64,000 bases of DNA from Rhizobium giardinii bv. giardinii H152 (GTDB taxonomy: Bacteria; Pseudomonadota; Alphaproteobacteria; Rhizobiales; Rhizobiaceae): the NCBI RefSeq assembly GCF_000379605.1, contig NZ_KB902746.1:1-64000 (forward strand), given 5' to 3'. The position numbers were made by a program, and so were the translations under genes. Below, piece after piece: positions 44,398-54,226 of this stretch (positions within the stretch are counted from its first letter, which is position 1; every line of letters begins with the position of its first letter). Below the pieces are notes generated by a model that was not told where the DNA came from, ran no database searches, and worked only from the letters and a program-made list of their open reading frames with translations.

Positions 44398-44991
44398 TCA
44401 CTTTCGTTTCGTGCATTCTGTATAGAGCCAGGGGCCGACGAGCGCGGCGTCCTGGCAGGTTGCGCCTGCCTTCAACAAAAGGTCCGCCGCATCCCAATGC
44501 TCGCGCCACCCAGCCTGGGTCAAAGGCGTGTAGCCGTTTCTTTCCTTTGCTTCGATGTCCGCCTTGTTGGCCAGCAAGAAGGCGACCACATCCGCATGGC
44601 CCTCTTCAGCCGCCGCATGGAGCGGTGTCATCTTGTAGAAATTCTTGCTGTCGTTCACCGCCGCCCCCTTGGCGACGAGCAGCTTCACGACGTCGAGATT
44701 TCCGCCATAGGCCGCCGCATGCAACGCGGTCAGCCCGCCTTTGTTGCGAATTTCGATATCGACGCCGCGCTCCAGCAGCACGGCGACGACGCCGGGGTGT
44801 CCAGCGAGGGATGCCAGGAGCAGGGGCGGCTCACCGGCGCTGTCGGGTTCGGCCACGTCAAGGCCTTGGTCCAACAAGCGTTTCGTGCCTTCGACATCGC
44901 CATTCTTGGAGGCATCGTGCAAAGGACCGGCTGGAGCAGCGGCGGCCCATAGCATGGCTCCCAAAGCGGACGTGTAGAGAGGGTTCATCAC
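44398..44991 (-). CDS. Secreted ankyrin-repeat protein
   Basis: A 197-residue protein with a short N-terminal hydrophobic segment that may be a signal peptide (LYTSALGAMLWAAAAPAG). Four to five ankyrin repeats follow (PLHDASKNGDVEGTKRLLDQG, LTALHAAAYGGNLDVVKLLVAKG, TPLHAAAEEGHADVVAFLLANK). Such repeats bind proteins. The gene precedes the YHS gene on the same strand by 45 bases, so the two may be co-expressed periplasmic proteins. No specific partner is known. Confidence 0.85.
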   Translation of the reverse strand: MMNPLYTSALGAMLWAAAAPAGPLHDASKNGDVEGTKRLLDQGLDVAEPDSAGEPPLLLASLAGHPGVVAVLLERGVDIEIRNKGGLTALHAAAYGGNLDVVKLLVAKGAAVNDSKNFYKMTPLHAAAEEGHADVVAFLLANKADIEAKERNGYTPLTQAGWREHWDAADLLLKAGATCQDAALVGPWLYTECTKRK

Positions 44992-45079
44992 ACAGCCTCC
45001 GTGCTCACCTTCGGCCCCGCAAGACGACTGGCCAAAGTATCACAGGCGGTTCGCAGGAACAACAATTGCGCTGAAGCGG

Positions 45080-46384
45080 TCAGACCTTCACCACCTGCTC
45101 GGCAAAGTCCTCCGTTCCGAAGAACTTCAGGTAGCGCTCGACTTCCGAAGGCTCGCCGGTTGCCTTGCGGGGATTGTCGGAGAGCTTGACGGCGGGACGA
45201 CCATTGGCGTCGCTCACCTTGCAGACGATCGAAATGGGATTGAGCCCGCTGATCTCCATCGGCGCGCAGCCGGCGAAATCGTTGGTCAGGTTCGTGCCCC
45301 AGCCGAAGCTCATCCGCACCCTGCCCCGGAAATGCCGGTAGGTCTGGAGAATCGTCTCGACGTCGAGGCCGTCGGAGAAGATCAGCAGCTTCTCTTTCGG
45401 ATCACGACCCATCTTCTGCCACCAGGCGATGATCTTCTCGCCGCCTTCGATCGGCGGCGCGCTGTCGGGACGAAAACCCGTCCAATCGGCAACCCAGCCG
45501 GGCGCGTTGCGCAGGAAGGCGGCGGTTCCAAACGCATCGGGAAGGACGATCAGAAGGTTGCCGCCATAAAGCTGGTTCCAGTCCTGCAACACCTTATAAG
45601 GCGCTTCGCGAAGGTCCTGATCAGTGCGGGCGAGCGCGGCTGCCACCATCGGCAGCTCGTGCGCATTGGTGCCGAGCGCCTCAAGATCGGTATCCATTGC
45701 AAGCAGCACGTTGCTGGTGCCGGAAAAGGATTTGCCGATGCCTTCCTTCAGCGCCTCGACGCACCACCGCTGCCAGAGGAAACTGTGGCGGCGGCGCGTG
45801 CCGAAGTCGGAGATACGCAGGTCGGGATAGGTTCTGAGTTGCTCGACCTTCGACCACATCTTGGCCTTGGCCCGGGCATAGAGCACATCAAGCGCGAAGG
45901 GGCCCATGTCCTTCATGGCCGTGCGCGAGCGGAGCTCGTTGATGATCGCCAGAGCCGGGATTTCCCACATGGTCGTGTGCGTCCACTTACCCGGGAAGGT
46001 CAGCTCGTATTGGCCGTGACGGCGCGACAGCTCGTAATCCGGCAGCTGAAAATCGGCGAGCCAGGCGAGGAAATCGGGGGCGAAGATCTGCTTGCGGCCA
46101 TAGAAGGTGTTGCCCGCAAGCCAGATCATTTCCTTTTTTGTGAAACGCAGGCCGCGCACATAGTCGAGTTGCTCGCGCAACTCCTGCTCGTCGATCTCGT
46201 CCGTCAAAAGCACGGTCTTGGTGCGGTTGATCAGCGAAAAGGTCGCGTCGACCTCCGGATAAAGGCGCCAGATCATCTGCAGCATCAGCAGCTTGTAGAA
46301 GTCCGTATCGAGCAGGCTGCGTACCACCGGATCGAGCTTCCAGGCATTGTCGTAGACGCGACGGGCGATATCCGTCTTGGTCAT
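45080..46384 (-). CDS. pncB: Nicotinate phosphoribosyltransferase
   Basis: A 434-residue NAD-salvage enzyme converting nicotinate and PRPP, with ATP hydrolysis, to nicotinate mononucleotide. Seen are the N-terminal LLDTDFYKLLMLQMIW, the core FGTRRRHSFLWQRW with the substrate-binding Arg/His, FSGTSNVLLAMDTDLEALGT, and the PRPP-binding region LLIFSDGLDVETILQTYRHF then SFGWGTNLTND. The start at 46384 is set by GGGGAG seven bases ahead; the frame continues to 46441 without family sequence. It is a single-gene unit. Confidence 0.96.
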   Translation of the reverse strand: MTKTDIARRVYDNAWKLDPVVRSLLDTDFYKLLMLQMIWRLYPEVDATFSLINRTKTVLLTDEIDEQELREQLDYVRGLRFTKKEMIWLAGNTFYGRKQIFAPDFLAWLADFQLPDYELSRRHGQYELTFPGKWTHTTMWEIPALAIINELRSRTAMKDMGPFALDVLYARAKAKMWSKVEQLRTYPDLRISDFGTRRRHSFLWQRWCVEALKEGIGKSFSGTSNVLLAMDTDLEALGTNAHELPMVAAALARTDQDLREAPYKVLQDWNQLYGGNLLIVLPDAFGTAAFLRNAPGWVADWTGFRPDSAPPIEGGEKIIAWWQKMGRDPKEKLLIFSDGLDVETILQTYRHFRGRVRMSFGWGTNLTNDFAGCAPMEISGLNPISIVCKVSDANGRPAVKLSDNPRKATGEPSEVERYLKFFGTEDFAEQVVKV

Positions 46385-46612
46385 GAAAAAACTCCCCGCG
46401 TCCTGCCCTTCAATCACATGCCTGTGCGGCTCACCACGCACTCATGACACGGTACCCGGCTCCGGGGCAACAGGCTGATGCAAATAGCAAATCATCTCCA
46501 CGCACCAAAAGAGGAGTGCAACTGGCCAGCACTGCGTGTCGGGCGGACTGGTCTCGCCCTGATGCTACGGCCGCAATCCGTCCAAATCAGGACTGCAGAC
46601 GAGAATATAATC

Positions 46613-46927
46613 TCATGGATTAAGGCGGTAACCGTCCTGCGCTTCGCCAGCAAGACGATCCGAATAGCGTCGCATCATTTCGACCTGGACTTCCGTCTGG
46701 AACGCCATGACCTGTTGCGAGATCGCATCATCGGTGCAGCCAAGCGTCCTCAGCCGTTCGGCCAGCGCCCGGCACTCGCATTTCCAGTAGTGAAGTGCGG
46801 CTTGCCCGTGAATATTTTCAAGTTCCGACGCACAGCGCCGCACCAGGCCCACCTGCCCTGCCAGCGGGAACGGCACGACCCGTTCTTCCGATTCCGAAAA
46901 ACGCACATCCTTCAACGCAGCACTCAT
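46613..46927 (-). CDS. DUF6074 family small protein
   Basis: A 104-residue protein matching DUF6074: VVPFPLAGQVGLVRRCASEL, the Trp-containing helix HYWKCECRALAERLRTLG and QVMAFQTEVQVEM. The start at 46927 (MSAALKDV) has GGAG nine bases before it; an ATG at 46942 is also possible. The family is confined to rhizobia and relatives, often linked to plasmids or phage-like regions, with unknown function. Confidence 0.78.
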   Translation of the reverse strand: MSAALKDVRFSESEERVVPFPLAGQVGLVRRCASELENIHGQAALHYWKCECRALAERLRTLGCTDDAISQQVMAFQTEVQVEMMRRYSDRLAGEAQDGYRLNP

Positions 46928-47133
46928 CCGGCGGTTCTCCATGTTCCCGAATCTTGTTTACAAAGCATATGGTTAACGCTTCGTATCTACTGCGTGATCT
47001 TCCCTCATTTCGGGTCCTTCACACCGTTTTGTGATGGAGAAACCGGTGACGGCGGCACCATGCCGACTTTCGCGCCACCCTTCCACGGCGGCACATGAAA
47101 CGGCTGGCCGGTCCAAAGCGGGAGATCATCTCT

Positions 47134-48519
47134 CTAGATAATCAGGAAATCGTCCGCTGCCAGTGCGCGGCCACCAGACACAATGGCAAACCTGATTGCC
47201 GCCGCACCACCGTCGCCGTCGGAATCGAACAGCAGGCTGCCGGTGCTTTTGTCATAAACGATGCGGTCGGCTGCATCGACCGCCGCCTTGCCGATGACGA
47301 ACGACCCGCCATCAAGAGCGCCGGCGGAAAGCCCGGCGAAGACGGAGCTGTCCAGTTTGAACACGTCATCGCCAGAGCGAAAATCCAGGATCCTGTCGTC
47401 GTTTTCCGGCCCCAGTGCGGCGTCGAAGACGAAGGCGTCGTGCCCCATCCCACCCGACAGCTTGTCACGACCTGCGCCGCCGCTGAGGACGTCATCGCCG
47501 CCGGCGCCCCGGAGGCGATCGCAGCCCGTACCGCCGGAAATGGTATCGTCACCCGCGCCGCCCCGCAGGCGGTCGTGACCACCTCCGCCATCGAGGGAAT
47601 CGTTGAACTGGCTACCGATGACCCGGTCGTTGCCGCCCATTGCGGCGACCAGGACGGGATGGTCGTAGCTTTTGTAGCTGACGGTATCTCCAACGTCGGT
47701 CAGAGCGATGGCTTCGGCAAGCATGATGGTAATGGTCGCCAGATTGCTGTTGCCCTGGCCATCGGTGGCGTAGACTGTAAAGCTGTCCGTCCCGGCAAAC
47801 CCGGCTTGCGGAACGTAGTCGAAATAGTTCCCCTTCAGGTAGTCCTGGTGATAGTGCAGGCTCCCGGCATATTGGCCCTGGTAAAACGGATAATAACCGC
47901 CATCATATCGCGTCTCCTGCTCCACCGTGCCGTGCTCCGGCCCGTCCACGACGACAAAGCTCAATAAGTCGAAATCAGCATCCGACGCGCTGAACTTGAC
48001 ATCGTCGAGAGATTGTCCGGGCGACAGCGTGAAGGTTAGATCGGCCACCGCGGGAGAGTGATTTATCAGGGTGTCGGGCTGTAGCGCACCGTTTTCTAGA
48101 ATGATTGCATGCTCGCCATACTGGGTGTTTTCACCGCCGAAATATTCGTTCGCGCCCAGCCACGTCACGGTAATGTCATCAGGACTTGGGGCGACAATAG
48201 AGACGACCTCCGCCGAACGATAGGCGGCCTCGACCGAGAGCGTACGGATATAGTTGCCTTGGTTGTCGAAGACGTGCGTTTCCAACGTCGTGAAGATCTC
48301 CGTCCGACCGTCGTTGGTGAAGGTCGTAACGGCGAAGAAACCGTCGAAGACGTCGACTGAAGCCAGGTCCACCCAACCAAAAAAATAGTCCTGCCGGACT
48401 CCAACCGGACCGACGACGTCGCCATCGGGCTCTGCTATCGTGAAAACAACTGCATCAGGGCTCTCATTGTTCGTGTCTTCCCAAACGTTGAGCTCGCTAC
48501 CATTGCTTAGTGTCGGCAT
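47134..48519 (-). CDS. RTX calcium-binding secreted protein with a cadherin-like domain
   Basis: A 461-residue protein without a signal peptide. Residues 1 to about 160 are a beta-rich region of unknown fold. A cadherin-like/Ig segment follows (HSPAVADLTFTLSPG to GFAGTDSFTVYATDGQGN). Five to six glycine-rich nonapeptides then run near residues 320-375 (GGGGHDRLR, GGAGDDTIS, GGTGCDRLR, GGAGRDKLS). The C-terminus (DAADRIVYDKSTGSLLFD to ADDFLII) is a typical type I secretion signal. One repeat holds an unusual Cys and one is degenerate (GAGGDDVLS). No ABC exporter or HlyD gene is nearby. It is likely secreted and folded by external calcium. Confidence 0.9.
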   Translation of the reverse strand: MPTLSNGSELNVWEDTNNESPDAVVFTIAEPDGDVVGPVGVRQDYFFGWVDLASVDVFDGFFAVTTFTNDGRTEIFTTLETHVFDNQGNYIRTLSVEAAYRSAEVVSIVAPSPDDITVTWLGANEYFGGENTQYGEHAIILENGALQPDTLINHSPAVADLTFTLSPGQSLDDVKFSASDADFDLLSFVVVDGPEHGTVEQETRYDGGYYPFYQGQYAGSLHYHQDYLKGNYFDYVPQAGFAGTDSFTVYATDGQGNSNLATITIMLAEAIALTDVGDTVSYKSYDHPVLVAAMGGNDRVIGSQFNDSLDGGGGHDRLRGGAGDDTISGGTGCDRLRGAGGDDVLSGGAGRDKLSGGMGHDAFVFDAALGPENDDRILDFRSGDDVFKLDSSVFAGLSAGALDGGSFVIGKAAVDAADRIVYDKSTGSLLFDSDGDGGAAAIRFAIVSGGRALAADDFLII

Positions 48520-49052
48520 CAGCTTCTTCCAGGGTTACGCGCGCAGGTGGGAGGTTTTACCGCGAGGAATGGAAACCGACAATCGTGAAACGGTACCGCA
48601 GGTCGCCGCATGTGGACTGCCTTAGCAATCCGTTAGGAGAGTTGCTCAATGAGCCGTCCCGATAGAAAGGGCACCCCTGTTCCTCCCCTGCCTTTATTGC
48701 AAATAATCAGCGATCTATAGCGGATGTGGCAGTCCGCAGCGGTTGGTCCCGCATTGGTGACCTACGACAATGTGCACGATTCTGGGACAGAACTCGTCCC
48801 TGCGCGTTACACGTCGTGGCAGGCATCCGTCCATAAGATATCGATAAAATAAGTACGAACGGTCGATGAACGATTACGGTACGGGACCGGTCCGCGACCG
48901 GTTTCTCAGCCGCCGGTCGGCCTGTTCCGGTTGCCGCTTACGTCGATAGGCGTATATGCTTTTGGTTGCCGTCTTTTTCGGCAACGGAAATTGCCCTATG
49001 GCCGGGAACATCGGCTTCTCTCCTACGTTTTTCAAAAAAGCGGAGGAAAGCC
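48520..49052. other. 0.5-kb intergenic region
   Basis: It separates divergent genes and must hold the RTX gene promoter and that of the small gene at 49053. A 7-bp hairpin, GTTGCCG-TCTTTTT-CGGCAAC, lies at 48965-48985, in the leader of the small gene. No gene is seen. Confidence 0.5.
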
Positions 49053-49244
49053 ATGACGCATCACATCGACAATCGACAGACCCAAAGACATTCAAAGCCG
49101 ACTTATGAGGTCGCCAGTCACTGCAAGAAAAATGGAATCGACAAGGCCGAAGCGCGCAAGATCATTCAAATGCTGGGCCGTTTCGCCAGCCGGCACGAAC
49201 TCGAAGTCAACGCTCCGCCGAAAAAGCCGCGGTTTCGATATTGA
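49053..49244 (+). CDS. Small hypothetical basic protein
   Basis: A 63-residue basic protein (MTHHIDNRQTQRH) with a helical centre (KNGIDKAEARKIIQMLGRFA) and a Lys/Pro/Arg end. GGAGGA five bases before the ATG is an excellent ribosome binding site and fixes the start; the frame is open to 48966. The composition suggests nucleic-acid binding but no family is recognised. Confidence 0.7.
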   Translation: MTHHIDNRQTQRHSKPTYEVASHCKKNGIDKAEARKIIQMLGRFASRHELEVNAPPKKPRFRY

Positions 49245-49269
49245 TCGCTGATTTATCGCCCATTCGAAG

Positions 49270-50805
49270 CTACGCCGTCGCGCACTCATACCGCACTTTG
49301 CCTGTTTCCGCGTCGATGCCGACCAGGCTCACGTCATAGCCCCACAGATGGCGAACGTGCTGAAGGGTGGCGTCGCGTTCCTTTTCTTCCAGAAGGATGC
49401 CGTTCTTGATGTTGTGCCGCAGGCGCAGCTGGCGATCGCCCAGCAGGTCGACATCCACGACTTGTACGTCCGGCTGGTTCGCGCCGATGTCGTAGCTCTT
49501 GGCGAGGGCTGCGCGGACAGCCCGGTAGCCGCGCTCGTTATGAATTGCCGCAACCTCGCAATATTTTTCATTCCGCTGATCCGTCAGCAGGAACAGCCTG
49601 AACTTACGGATCAGAGCAGGACTGAGATATTGCAGGATGAAGGACTCATCCCTGTGGTTTGCCCAGGCATCGAGAAGCGTTTCGCGCCACTGGCCGCTGC
49701 CGGCTATGTGCGGAAACCAGTCGCGATCCTCCGATGTCGGATTGTTACAAATGCGCTCGATCTCCTGCATCATGGCAAATCCGAGCGCATAGGGATTGAT
49801 ACCCGAGTAGCGCGGATCATCGAAGGTCGGCTGAAAGACGACGCTTGAGTGGCTGTGGAGCATTTCCAGGATCGCGCCTTCGCTGATCTTGCCCTGGTCG
49901 AACAGCCGGTTGATGATGGTGTAGTGCACGAAGGTTGCGCATCCCTCGTTCATCACCTTCGTCTGACGCTGCGGATAGAAATACTGGGCAATGACACGCA
50001 CGATCCGCAAGAGTTCGCGCTGCCACGGCTCAAGGATAAGGCTGTTCTTCTCCAGAAAATAAAGCAGATTCTCTTCCGGCAGATTAAGCACTTTCTTTCG
50101 CTCCAAGGCTTCGCGCTCGGCCTCTTCCGGGTTGGGACGCTCGGCGGAGCGCGGCAGCGTCCTCCACAGATCGCTGTAGGTCTGCTCCTCATATTCCAGC
50201 CGTTCGCGGGCTCGCTCCTGCTCTTTCTTGGAGGACAGTCGGGGCGGCCGGCGGGAGCGGAAAACACCTTGCTCCATCAGCGCATGCGCGGAATCGAGAA
50301 TAGCCTCCACGGCGGATGTTCCATGGCGCTCCTCGCATTTCGCGATGTATTTCTTGGAAAACTCCATATAGCTCAGGATGGCATTGGCGTCCGTCCACTG
50401 TCGAAACAGGTAGTTGTTTTTGAAGAAGTGATTATGGCCGAAGGAAGCGTGGGCGGTCACCAGGGTCTGCATTGCCATGGTGTTCCCTTCCATCAGGTAG
50501 GTGATGCAAGGGTTGGAATTGATCACCAGTTCGTAGGCAAGGCCGTGATGGCCCTTGCGATAGTGGTGCTCCTCGAAAACGAAGCGCTTGCCGAAGGACC
50601 AATGCTGATACATCAGCGGCATGCCAACGGAAGAATAGGCATCGAGCATCTGCTCGGCGGAGATGATTTCGAGCTGGTTGGGATAGACGTTGAGACCGAG
50701 CTCATCGAGCGCGATCGTCTCGATGCCGTCATAAGCACGCGACAACGTTTTGAAATTCCAGTCGGAACTGTGAAATAACAGTTGTGACGTGGCGCTCTTT
50801 GCCAT
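49270..50805 (-). CDS. SpoVR family protein
   Basis: A 511-residue protein related to Bacillus SpoVR and E. coli YcgB. Hallmarks are VYPNQLEIISAEQMLDAYSS, YQHWSFGKRF, HASFGHNHFFKNNYLF, the repeated His/Glu-rich stretch NEGCATFVHYTIINRLFDQG and SVVFQPTFDDPRYSGINPYALG. The conserved EGCATF and HNHF patterns hint at a metal site. It is the last gene of prkA-DUF444-spoVR. The ATG at 50805 with TTGGAG before it is chosen over an in-frame TTG at 50817. The biochemical role is unknown; the set responds to starvation in other bacteria. Confidence 0.93.
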   Translation of the reverse strand: MAKSATSQLLFHSSDWNFKTLSRAYDGIETIALDELGLNVYPNQLEIISAEQMLDAYSSVGMPLMYQHWSFGKRFVFEEHHYRKGHHGLAYELVINSNPCITYLMEGNTMAMQTLVTAHASFGHNHFFKNNYLFRQWTDANAILSYMEFSKKYIAKCEERHGTSAVEAILDSAHALMEQGVFRSRRPPRLSSKKEQERARERLEYEEQTYSDLWRTLPRSAERPNPEEAEREALERKKVLNLPEENLLYFLEKNSLILEPWQRELLRIVRVIAQYFYPQRQTKVMNEGCATFVHYTIINRLFDQGKISEGAILEMLHSHSSVVFQPTFDDPRYSGINPYALGFAMMQEIERICNNPTSEDRDWFPHIAGSGQWRETLLDAWANHRDESFILQYLSPALIRKFRLFLLTDQRNEKYCEVAAIHNERGYRAVRAALAKSYDIGANQPDVQVVDVDLLGDRQLRLRHNIKNGILLEEKERDATLQHVRHLWGYDVSLVGIDAETGKVRYECATA

Positions 50806-50817
50806 TGCCGGCTCCAA

Positions 50818-52134
50818 TCAACTGCGAAACTGCATGGTCGGCTGCCTGGCGAAGAGCTTCCGAAAGACAGGATAGATGTCGGAAGGCCGTGCGATCCGAG
50901 TCATCTGGAAATTCGGCCACTTGTCATCGACGGTGCGATAAGCGCGCCAGAGCGACGTGCCGTTGTCGGTCGACCCAAAAATCTCGGTCTCCCGTTCATC
51001 GATGATCTCGACATAGGCGTAGTATTGGCACAGACGCATCAACGCCCCGTTTAATATCGCTGAGCAGCGTTCCGAATCGCGGGGGATATTGTCGCCGTCC
51101 GACGCCTGCGCCGCATAGATGTTCCATTCCTTCGCGGGGTAACGTTCGCGGATGATGTTGAGCATTTCCTCCAGCGCGGTGGATACCACCGTGCCGCCGC
51201 TTTGCGTGCTGTAGAAGAAGGTGTCCTCATCGACCTCGCCGGCCTCATCGGTGTGGCGGATGAAAACCATGTCGATCCGATCGTAGCGCCGCTTCAGAAA
51301 CAGGTGCAGCAGAACGAAGAAGCGTTTGGCGAGATCCTTCTCCCGCTCGCCCATGGAGCTCGAAACGTCCATCAGGCAAAACATCACGGCATTGGCGTTC
51401 GGCAGCGGCTGGCGCTCGAAACGGTTGAAGCGGATGTCGACGGGATCGACGTAAGGGATGCGCCGGCGCCGGCGCTCCAGCACATCGAGTTCCTCACGCA
51501 GCGCTTGCAGGCGTTGACGCTTTGATGCGTCCAGGCTCATTTCCGCTTCCAACTGGGCGATTTCCTCGGCGAGCGCCTCGACCGCCTTTCGCCCCGGCCG
51601 GTGCAGCGCGATGCGCCGGCCATAGCTATTGCGCATGGTGCGGCCGACATTGATGTTCGTCGGAGAGCCGCTGGTGGCAAAGCCTGCCCGTCGCGGCTTG
51701 AAGGCAACGGCTTCCTTCAGGCTGAGCTTGATCATGTCGGGAAGTTCAAGGTCCTCGAAGAAGAGATCGAGCACTTCCTCACGCGACAGCAGGAACTGGA
51801 AGTCGTCCTCATCCTTGCCGGTGCCGGCACCCGACCCTGTCCCACCGCCGCCGCCGCCCTGTTTCTCAATGCGATCTCCCGGGGTGTATTCGCGGTTGCC
51901 CGGCAGGACATATTCCCGATCACCACTGTCACGCGCCGGCCGGAATGTCGGCTCATTGGAACCGCCCACCGGCATAGGCACCTTGTGCCCAGCGTCCACA
52001 TCGGCGATGCGGTCCGTCTTGACGTGCTCCTTGATGGTCCGCTTCAGTTCCTCGCGTGCGCGCTTCAGGAAACGCCGCCTGTTGCCGAGGCTCTTGTCTT
52101 TCGGATTGAGGCGACGGTCGATGAAATTCGGCAT
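50818..52134 (-). CDS. DUF444 (YeaH/YhbH) family protein with a VWA-like domain
   Basis: A 438-residue protein. The N-terminus is basic (FIDRRLNPKDKSLGNRRRFL). A Gly-rich linker (KQGGGGGGTGSGAGTG) precedes a von Willebrand A-type domain with the MIDAS motif in CLMDVSSSMGEREKD and a later SGGTVVSTALEEM. It probably acts as an adaptor between the PrkA kinase and its targets. It lies 139 bases after prkA and, given the downstream start, 12 bases before the SpoVR start on the same strand, which supports one operon. Confidence 0.93.
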   Translation of the reverse strand: MPNFIDRRLNPKDKSLGNRRRFLKRAREELKRTIKEHVKTDRIADVDAGHKVPMPVGGSNEPTFRPARDSGDREYVLPGNREYTPGDRIEKQGGGGGGTGSGAGTGKDEDDFQFLLSREEVLDLFFEDLELPDMIKLSLKEAVAFKPRRAGFATSGSPTNINVGRTMRNSYGRRIALHRPGRKAVEALAEEIAQLEAEMSLDASKRQRLQALREELDVLERRRRRIPYVDPVDIRFNRFERQPLPNANAVMFCLMDVSSSMGEREKDLAKRFFVLLHLFLKRRYDRIDMVFIRHTDEAGEVDEDTFFYSTQSGGTVVSTALEEMLNIIRERYPAKEWNIYAAQASDGDNIPRDSERCSAILNGALMRLCQYYAYVEIIDERETEIFGSTDNGTSLWRAYRTVDDKWPNFQMTRIARPSDIYPVFRKLFARQPTMQFRS

Positions 52135-52273
52135 GGACTACCCCAGGAGCATGAAGCCGAAAAGTATGAAGCGGCTTTCGGGCGACATCATGCTCCAACT
52201 CTTGAATTGAGAGGCGGATTCCGGTTTCAAGTGGATTCGACCTGAAATCATCCGGCTCTGGACATCCCTACCC

Positions 52274-54223
52274 TCACCCCGCCTTGTTGACGCGCATGTA
52301 CCACTCAACGAGCCGCCGAACCTGCCTTTCGGTATATCCGCGCTCGATCATGCGGTGGACGAACTCTGCATGCTGCTTTTCGGTGGCACTGTCTTTCTTG
52401 GAACCAAAGCTGATTACCGGCAACAGATCTTCCACTTGGCCGAACATACGCTTTTCGATCACTTCGCGCAGCTTTTCATAGCTCATCCAAGACGGATTTC
52501 GGCCATGGTTCTTGGCGCGGGCGCGCAGCGTGAACTTGACGACCTCGTTACGGAAGTCCTTCGGGTTGGCGATGCCGGCCGGTTTCTCGATCTGCGACAG
52601 TTCGTTATCGAGGACTGTCCGGTTGAGAATCTGCCCGGTGTCGGGATCCTTGAAGTCCTGATCCTCGAGCCATGCATCGGCATAGGCGATATAGCGGTCA
52701 AACAGGTTCTGGCCGTATTCGCTGTAGGATTCCAGATAGGCCTTCTGGATTTCGTGGCCGATGAACTCGGCATAGCGGGCCGCCAGTTCCGACTTGATGA
52801 AGTCGAGATAGGCTGCCTCCGTCTCCTTGGGAAACTGCTCGCGTCGGATCGCCTGCTCCATGATGTACATGAGATGCACCGGATCGGCGGCTATTTCCTT
52901 GGTGTCGTAGTTGAAAGTCTCCGACAGCACCTTAAAAGCGAAGCGGGTGCTGACGCCCGTCATGCCCTCATCGACGCCGGCGGCATCGCGATATTCCTGC
53001 ACCGATTTCGCCTTCGGATCGATGTCCTTCAGGTTTTCGCCGTCATAGACCCGCATCTTCGTGTAGAGGGGCGAGTTCTCATGCTCTGCGAGCCGTGTCG
53101 AAACGGTGAAGCGGCTCAGATTTTCAAGCACCTCCGGGGCGCACGGATTGTTGGCCAGTTCGCTTTCGCGAAGGAGCTTTTCGTAGATCTGCCGTTCTTC
53201 GGTGACGCGCAGGCAATAAGGCACCTTGACCACCAGAATGCGGTCGAGGAATGCCTCGTTGTTCTTGTTGTTCTTGAACTGCAGCCATTCGGATTCGTTC
53301 GAATGGGCAACGACAATGCCCTGATAGGGAAAGGCGCCGAAGTTCTCCGTGCCGTTGTAGTTGCTCTCCTGCGTGGCCGTCAGAAGCGGGTGCAGGACCT
53401 TGATCGGCGCCTTGAACATTTCGACGAATTCGAGCAGTCCCTGCGTCGTCCGGTTCAGCCCGCCGCTGTAGGAATAGGCGTCGGGATCGGCCTGGCTGAA
53501 GTTTTCCAGCTGGCGGATGTCGACCTTGCCGACCAGCGACGAGACGTCCTGGTTGTTTTCGTCGCCCGGTTCGGTCTTGGCGATGCCGATCTGGCGCAGA
53601 CGGGACGGCATCAGCTTCACGACGCTGAATTTCGAGATATCGCCGCCCACCTCGTCGAGCCGCTTGGTCGCCCAGGGTGAAATCAGTCCGGTGAGGCGCC
53701 GCCGGGCGATGCCGTATTTGTCTTCCAGAAGGTCGGCCATGCGTTCGGGATGGAACAGGCCGAGTGGAGATTCGAAGACGGGGCTGATCTTGCCGCCGAC
53801 CATCAGCGTATAGATCGGTCGCTGCTCCATCAGCTTCTTCAGTCGCTCTGCCAGCGACGACTTGCCGCCGCCGACCGGTCCGAGCAGATAGAGGATCTGC
53901 TTGCGTTCTTCGAGGCCCTGGGCGGCATAGCGGAAATAGCCGACGATCCGCTCGATCGTATCCTCCATACCGTAGAAATCGGAGAAGGCGGGATAGATCT
54001 TGATTGTTCGGTTGGAGAAGATCCTGCCGAGCCGCTCGTCCGAACTAGTCTCGACGAAGGTCGGGTCTCCGATCGCTGCGACCATCCGCTCCTGCGCGGT
54101 GGCGTACATGTTCTTGTCATCACGGCATGCAAGGAGATATTCCTGGAGGCTGATCTCCTCTTGCGCTGCGCTGGTGTAAATCTCCGAAAAGAGATCGAAG
54201 ACGTCTGTTTCACCTTTTGGCAT
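52274..54223 (-). CDS. prkA: PrkA-family serine protein kinase (YeaG-like)
   Basis: A 649-residue AAA+ and kinase-like protein. The N-terminal ATPase part has Walker A LLGPVGGGKSSLAER near residues 112-128 and GIVVAHSNESEW further on. The C-terminal half is the PrkA domain (QIEKPAGIANPKDFRNEVVKFTLRARA, NPSWMSYEKLREVIEKRMF). E. coli YeaG takes part in the response to sustained nitrogen starvation, and Bacillus PrkA is needed for sporulation. The second of two adjacent ATGs (54223) has better spacing from GGGAG. It heads the operon. Confidence 0.94.
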   Translation of the reverse strand: MPKGETDVFDLFSEIYTSAAQEEISLQEYLLACRDDKNMYATAQERMVAAIGDPTFVETSSDERLGRIFSNRTIKIYPAFSDFYGMEDTIERIVGYFRYAAQGLEERKQILYLLGPVGGGKSSLAERLKKLMEQRPIYTLMVGGKISPVFESPLGLFHPERMADLLEDKYGIARRRLTGLISPWATKRLDEVGGDISKFSVVKLMPSRLRQIGIAKTEPGDENNQDVSSLVGKVDIRQLENFSQADPDAYSYSGGLNRTTQGLLEFVEMFKAPIKVLHPLLTATQESNYNGTENFGAFPYQGIVVAHSNESEWLQFKNNKNNEAFLDRILVVKVPYCLRVTEERQIYEKLLRESELANNPCAPEVLENLSRFTVSTRLAEHENSPLYTKMRVYDGENLKDIDPKAKSVQEYRDAAGVDEGMTGVSTRFAFKVLSETFNYDTKEIAADPVHLMYIMEQAIRREQFPKETEAAYLDFIKSELAARYAEFIGHEIQKAYLESYSEYGQNLFDRYIAYADAWLEDQDFKDPDTGQILNRTVLDNELSQIEKPAGIANPKDFRNEVVKFTLRARAKNHGRNPSWMSYEKLREVIEKRMFGQVEDLLPVISFGSKKDSATEKQHAEFVHRMIERGYTERQVRRLVEWYMRVNKAG

Positions 54224-54226
54224 CAT

